Origin: Trichomonas vaginalis G3
Taxonomy: Eukaryota; Parabasalia; Trichomonadida; Trichomonadidae
Assembly (NCBI RefSeq): GCF_026262505.1
Contig: NC_067203.1
Coordinates: 4,898,001 to 4,962,000, forward strand
Length of the DNA stretch: 64,000 nt
Direction: 5' to 3'
In this document: piece by piece, positions 61,018 to 64,000 of the stretch
Layout of the letters: every line of letters starts with the position of its first letter
How positions within the stretch are numbered: position 1 is the stretch's first letter
The notes under the pieces: generated by a model
What the model was told of the DNA's origin: nothing
Databases searched by the model: none
The model's input: the letters and a program-made list of their open reading frames with translations, nothing else
Program-made: the position numbers and the translations under genes

Positions 61018-62979
61018 ATGTCTGATGAAATTCATGAAAAAACCATTGCTCTCCTTAGAATGCAGAATCCTGATGAATCCATGAAGCAACTATATGACTT
61101 AATTCAGGCATATGATGATTTTCCATTAGTTTTATTCAATATTTTAGGAGATACAAATTTAGAAGACAACATTCGTTTTGTTTCTTTAACAACTTTATGC
61201 AATATGGCAGTTAATTACACTGACTGTATCAGCGAAGACTACTATGATGCATTCAGTCAAACAGCTTTTGAAGTTGCTTCGTCAATCTTCCTCGAAAGCA
61301 AGGAAAAGTTTTCAATATTTGCAGCAAGACTTATTTGCAATATAATTTATTATATCACATCAGATTATACTGATCAATTTCTCAATTTAATAGAAAATCT
61401 TTACCAAAACGAAAAAACAGTAGATTCAGCATTAGACTGTTTGATAGAATTCCAAAAGTTAGCAATGACATTGCCAGTAGAACTTCTTAGTCCCCTTTCT
61501 GAACTAATCACTTCGAATTTACAAAATCATGCTCTCGAAACTATACTTTACTATATAGAAGACGATATGCAGTATCTCATGGAGCATGCGTTACCTGTCA
61601 TATTCGAGAACTACAGCTCATTTGACATCACAGGACTTTCATTTGCCGTTGAAATATGCACATACTGTTACATCAGGACATATGATGAGACATGTGCCGA
61701 ATTCATAGCAAATGCGATCACATCTGACCAAGATGTAATCGCAACTTCATGTATTGACAAGTTATACGATGAATCATCCGGACTTTATCTACAACCAATC
61801 ATAATCGATGCATTACTCAAACGCATAAGTATACCAAATCCGGATCCTCTTATAGATGATCTCTGTACATGGTCACAAGAGATACTAGTTACAACATCAA
61901 AAACTAATTGGGGCCAAATGAAGGATCAGGTGCTTTCTTTCATTGAAGAAGTAGATGATTACGCATATAAACTCAGATTACTTTATTGTTTCTTACCTGT
62001 TATGTCTAATTCTCATGAATTTTCAGAATTCATTATCCAAAGTTTGGAAACAGAAGCCAGAGGTGATGGAATATGTGCATTAGTTGCATTATCTCATTCT
62101 TGTCCTTCTGTTCGTGAAGAATCCATTGATTTGGTCCTACAATTGGCTACAGATGAAGATTTTTATGTTCAAAAAATGTCATTTTTCGCTTTAGGTGATT
62201 TTTTTAATGGAGAATTCAATGCAAGTGAAGAAAGATTGTTTAGAATGATCGAGATATACGAATGTAATGATGGTGAAAATAGGATAAGCGTTGTTTACCT
62301 TCTAAGAATGTTTGTTTTAAGGATGGAAGTTTTTCATTCATCTTTATTTGGTTCTTTCTTTGAAAGTATATTAGAAATAACTATTTGTTCATATACAGAT
62401 ATTAATTTGTACGTCGAATATGTTTATTTAGCTTCTGAAATGATTTCTAAGTGCGATGTTCCTTTTTGTGATGAAATTGCAAACATCGCAATGCATTTCT
62501 CCGAAGTATTGAAGAATTCTGATGATGAAGACATTTTGGCTTCTTGTATCGAAATATTAATGTCTATTTCAGGCCATTATCCAGAAAATATATGTGAAAG
62601 TGATATACCACTTAGAGCTACACTCATTGCAGTAGAATTTATAGGTCATGGAGAACTTGAAGCCAATTTTTGGAAATTAATTTCTCAAATGATCAAAAAT
62701 TCTCCACCAATATTAAATCAATGTGGGGATTCTATCATTGAAAAAGCGCAGCATGAGTTTTCTTTTTCAAAGATAAAATCTTCTGAAATTATATCAGAAA
62801 TCCTTCTTATAATGGTTGAAAGTATGAATCTCGATGTTGTTGAATACTTTTGTCGTGCATGTGCTAGTATTATTAGTGCTGCTCCAAGTCATAACATGAT
62901 TTTTAACAAGTTGTTTACATCTTTGAAGGATATTCTTGTCAAGAACTATCGTTATATAGAAGATATTATGTTATTTTAA
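61018..62979 (+). CDS. HEAT-repeat (importin/exportin-like) protein, 653 aa
   Basis: I start at the ATG at 61018 (MSDEIHEKTIALLRMQNPDE); the frame also extends into the transposon end upstream without an ATG. The protein is almost wholly helical, with repeated pairs of about 40 residues (for example VREESIDLVLQLATDEDFYV, then QKMSFFALGDFF). The N-terminal 60 residues resemble the start of karyopherin-beta proteins, which carry cargo through nuclear pores, but it is shorter than usual. A general HEAT scaffold is the safer call. TCAAAATG at the start may be an initiator variant. Confidence 0.8.
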   Translation: MSDEIHEKTIALLRMQNPDESMKQLYDLIQAYDDFPLVLFNILGDTNLEDNIRFVSLTTLCNMAVNYTDCISEDYYDAFSQTAFEVASSIFLESKEKFSIFAARLICNIIYYITSDYTDQFLNLIENLYQNEKTVDSALDCLIEFQKLAMTLPVELLSPLSELITSNLQNHALETILYYIEDDMQYLMEHALPVIFENYSSFDITGLSFAVEICTYCYIRTYDETCAEFIANAITSDQDVIATSCIDKLYDESSGLYLQPIIIDALLKRISIPNPDPLIDDLCTWSQEILVTTSKTNWGQMKDQVLSFIEEVDDYAYKLRLLYCFLPVMSNSHEFSEFIIQSLETEARGDGICALVALSHSCPSVREESIDLVLQLATDEDFYVQKMSFFALGDFFNGEFNASEERLFRMIEIYECNDGENRISVVYLLRMFVLRMEVFHSSLFGSFFESILEITICSYTDINLYVEYVYLASEMISKCDVPFCDEIANIAMHFSEVLKNSDDEDILASCIEILMSISGHYPENICESDIPLRATLIAVEFIGHGELEANFWKLISQMIKNSPPILNQCGDSIIEKAQHEFSFSKIKSSEIISEILLIMVESMNLDVVEYFCRACASIISAAPSHNMIFNKLFTSLKDILVKNYRYIEDIMLF

Positions 62980-63433
62980 TAAAAAATATATGTTTGTATG
63001 TATTAATATATAAATTTAGTATAAACTTCATATTTCAAAAGGTGTATTTTTGTGAAAATAACAACACTTGATAGAATTTCAATGTGCTCTCAAAATCATA
63101 ATTACAGAAAGAATTATATTGAAAAGACTAAAAAATGCATATCATACAACCACGATAACATTGTTGATGACTCAAATTTGGGCGTTTAATATTCAGAAAA
63201 AAAATGAGAGAAAAATTTGACAATTCTCTCACAAATAACGTATATTTTTGTGACCATATTGAAACTTTTTCGAGCGCTTTATAACAAAAATACAAATTTT
63301 GCAGTAGAATGCAAACATTTTGACACCTTATTGACTTCATTCAAAAAGTGTAATACTGATAAGAATTTGTTTTAAATTTCCAAAAAAATTCAATCAAATT
63401 TTATTCTGATGAATAAAATTTCCATAATTCCAA
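62980..63433. other. Intergenic region, no gene seen
   Basis: About 450 bases of AT-rich sequence. The short leftward frame here has no recognisable family. Confidence 0.5.
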
Positions 63434-64000
63434 ATGTTGGTTGCATTTCGTGCGCTTCCATTTTTAATACTTCTGCTTCTATTTTTTTATGGCCATTTAT
63501 TTAAAAAACATGCATCAAAGTCGTTCACAAGTATGATTCAAAATATAAACAATGGAAATCATTTCAAATCATTCCTTTCTCAGCAACCAATGATTTCTTA
63601 TTTTCTAATTGAGGAAAAACATCTCGGATGCGATGAGGACATTCTTCAAAATAAAGTCAGATACAATTTTAATTATGGATCATGGGAATTACAGTCGATC
63701 AACATTCCAAATGAAGAAAATCAAACAGTTGTTTATCGATTGAAAGAAAAGTACATATTAAACGAGGAAACAAAGGAAAGTTTAAATAATTTTTATGAAA
63801 ACACAGTTAGTAATAAAATAAGCATATCTGATCGAATTATAAGCAAAGAATCTGACGAACGTTTAGTTTGCTTTAACAAAAAGAATTCAAAGATGATCAA
63901 TTTCTTGACAGGCAAATATGGGCAATATTTATATACAATCTTAGATGCATTTAATTGGGGTATAATTTATGAAAATTTGTTCATTAAACAAGCTGATAAA
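63434..64000 (+). CDS. Signal-anchored protein, cut by the window end
   Basis: From an ATG at 63434 the frame stays open for 189 codons to the window edge. The N-terminus MLVAFRALPFLILLLLFFYG is a signal peptide or type II anchor, followed by a polar, presumably lumenal region (FLIEEKHLGCDEDIL, NFNYGSWELQSINIP). No family recognised. A glycosyltransferase-like or other secretory-pathway protein would fit the topology, but nothing in the sequence shows it. Confidence 0.65.
   Translation, partial: MLVAFRALPFLILLLLFFYGHLFKKHASKSFTSMIQNINNGNHFKSFLSQQPMISYFLIEEKHLGCDEDILQNKVRYNFNYGSWELQSINIPNEENQTVVYRLKEKYILNEETKESLNNFYENTVSNKISISDRIISKESDERLVCFNKKNSKMINFLTGKYGQYLYTILDAFNWGIIYENLFIKQADK

Overview
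The window looks like nuclear DNA of a trichomonad protist, most likely Trichomonas vaginalis. It is strongly AT-rich. The host genes are intronless and carry trichomonad hallmarks: BspA-like leucine-rich repeat proteins, ankyrin proteins with the trichomonad N-terminal domain, a BTB-BACK-F5/8C protein and a glycine-rich/BspA fusion. A 27-kb Maverick (Polinton) with long terminal inverted repeats also fits that genome. The species is inferred from family resemblance, not from a database match.

Region 1 (1-1919) is AT-rich left flank. It contains one GC-rich island (about 1501-1680) whose complementary segments suggest a structured, possibly pseudoknotted RNA.

Region 2 (about 1920-28903) is the Maverick. 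Its terminal inverted repeats are nearly identical, so it looks young, but several genes are broken, on the order of fifteen breaks in all. Parts recognised are a D12-class adenine methyltransferase, a phage-tail-fibre-like gene, an rve integrase, a protein-primed family B DNA polymerase, KilA-N/MSV199 and GIY-YIG-type proteins, an A32-like packaging ATPase, an SF3 helicase, a double-jelly-roll major capsid gene, a candidate minor capsid gene and a large basic/coiled-coil gene. Genes from 8.2 to 16.7 kb run rightward. Genes from 17.3 to 27.2 kb run mostly leftward. The two blocks meet at a phased A-tract minisatellite. Most start codons follow a shared TTTTTA(T/C) motif, and three divergent gene pairs have only 17-18 bp between their start codons. 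Several repeat families are spread through the element, and a 277-bp MITE with a 4-bp target duplication lies inside the right terminal repeat.

Region 3 (28904-64000) is host DNA with about fifteen genes: glycine-rich/BspA, a WASH/WAVE-like proline-rich protein, BTB-BACK-F5/8C, a repeat-bearing coiled-coil protein, a Ser/Thr kinase, two related ankyrin proteins, a possible VPS9 protein, a CDF-like (ZnT5/6-type) membrane protein, a large BspA-like protein, a Vps18-like RING protein, a small type I membrane protein, a large acidic protein, a zinc-dependent phospholipase C-like secreted protein, a HEAT-type protein, and the start of a signal-anchored protein cut by the window edge. Four multigene-family members are interrupted by single frameshifts, at least two of them in homopolymer runs, so sequencing error or true decay are both possible. 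Two further DNA-transposon-like elements lie here: a 1.25-kb near-perfect palindrome (31824-33069), and a 527-bp element with 20-bp inverted ends (60469-60995) that stops 22 bp before a start codon.
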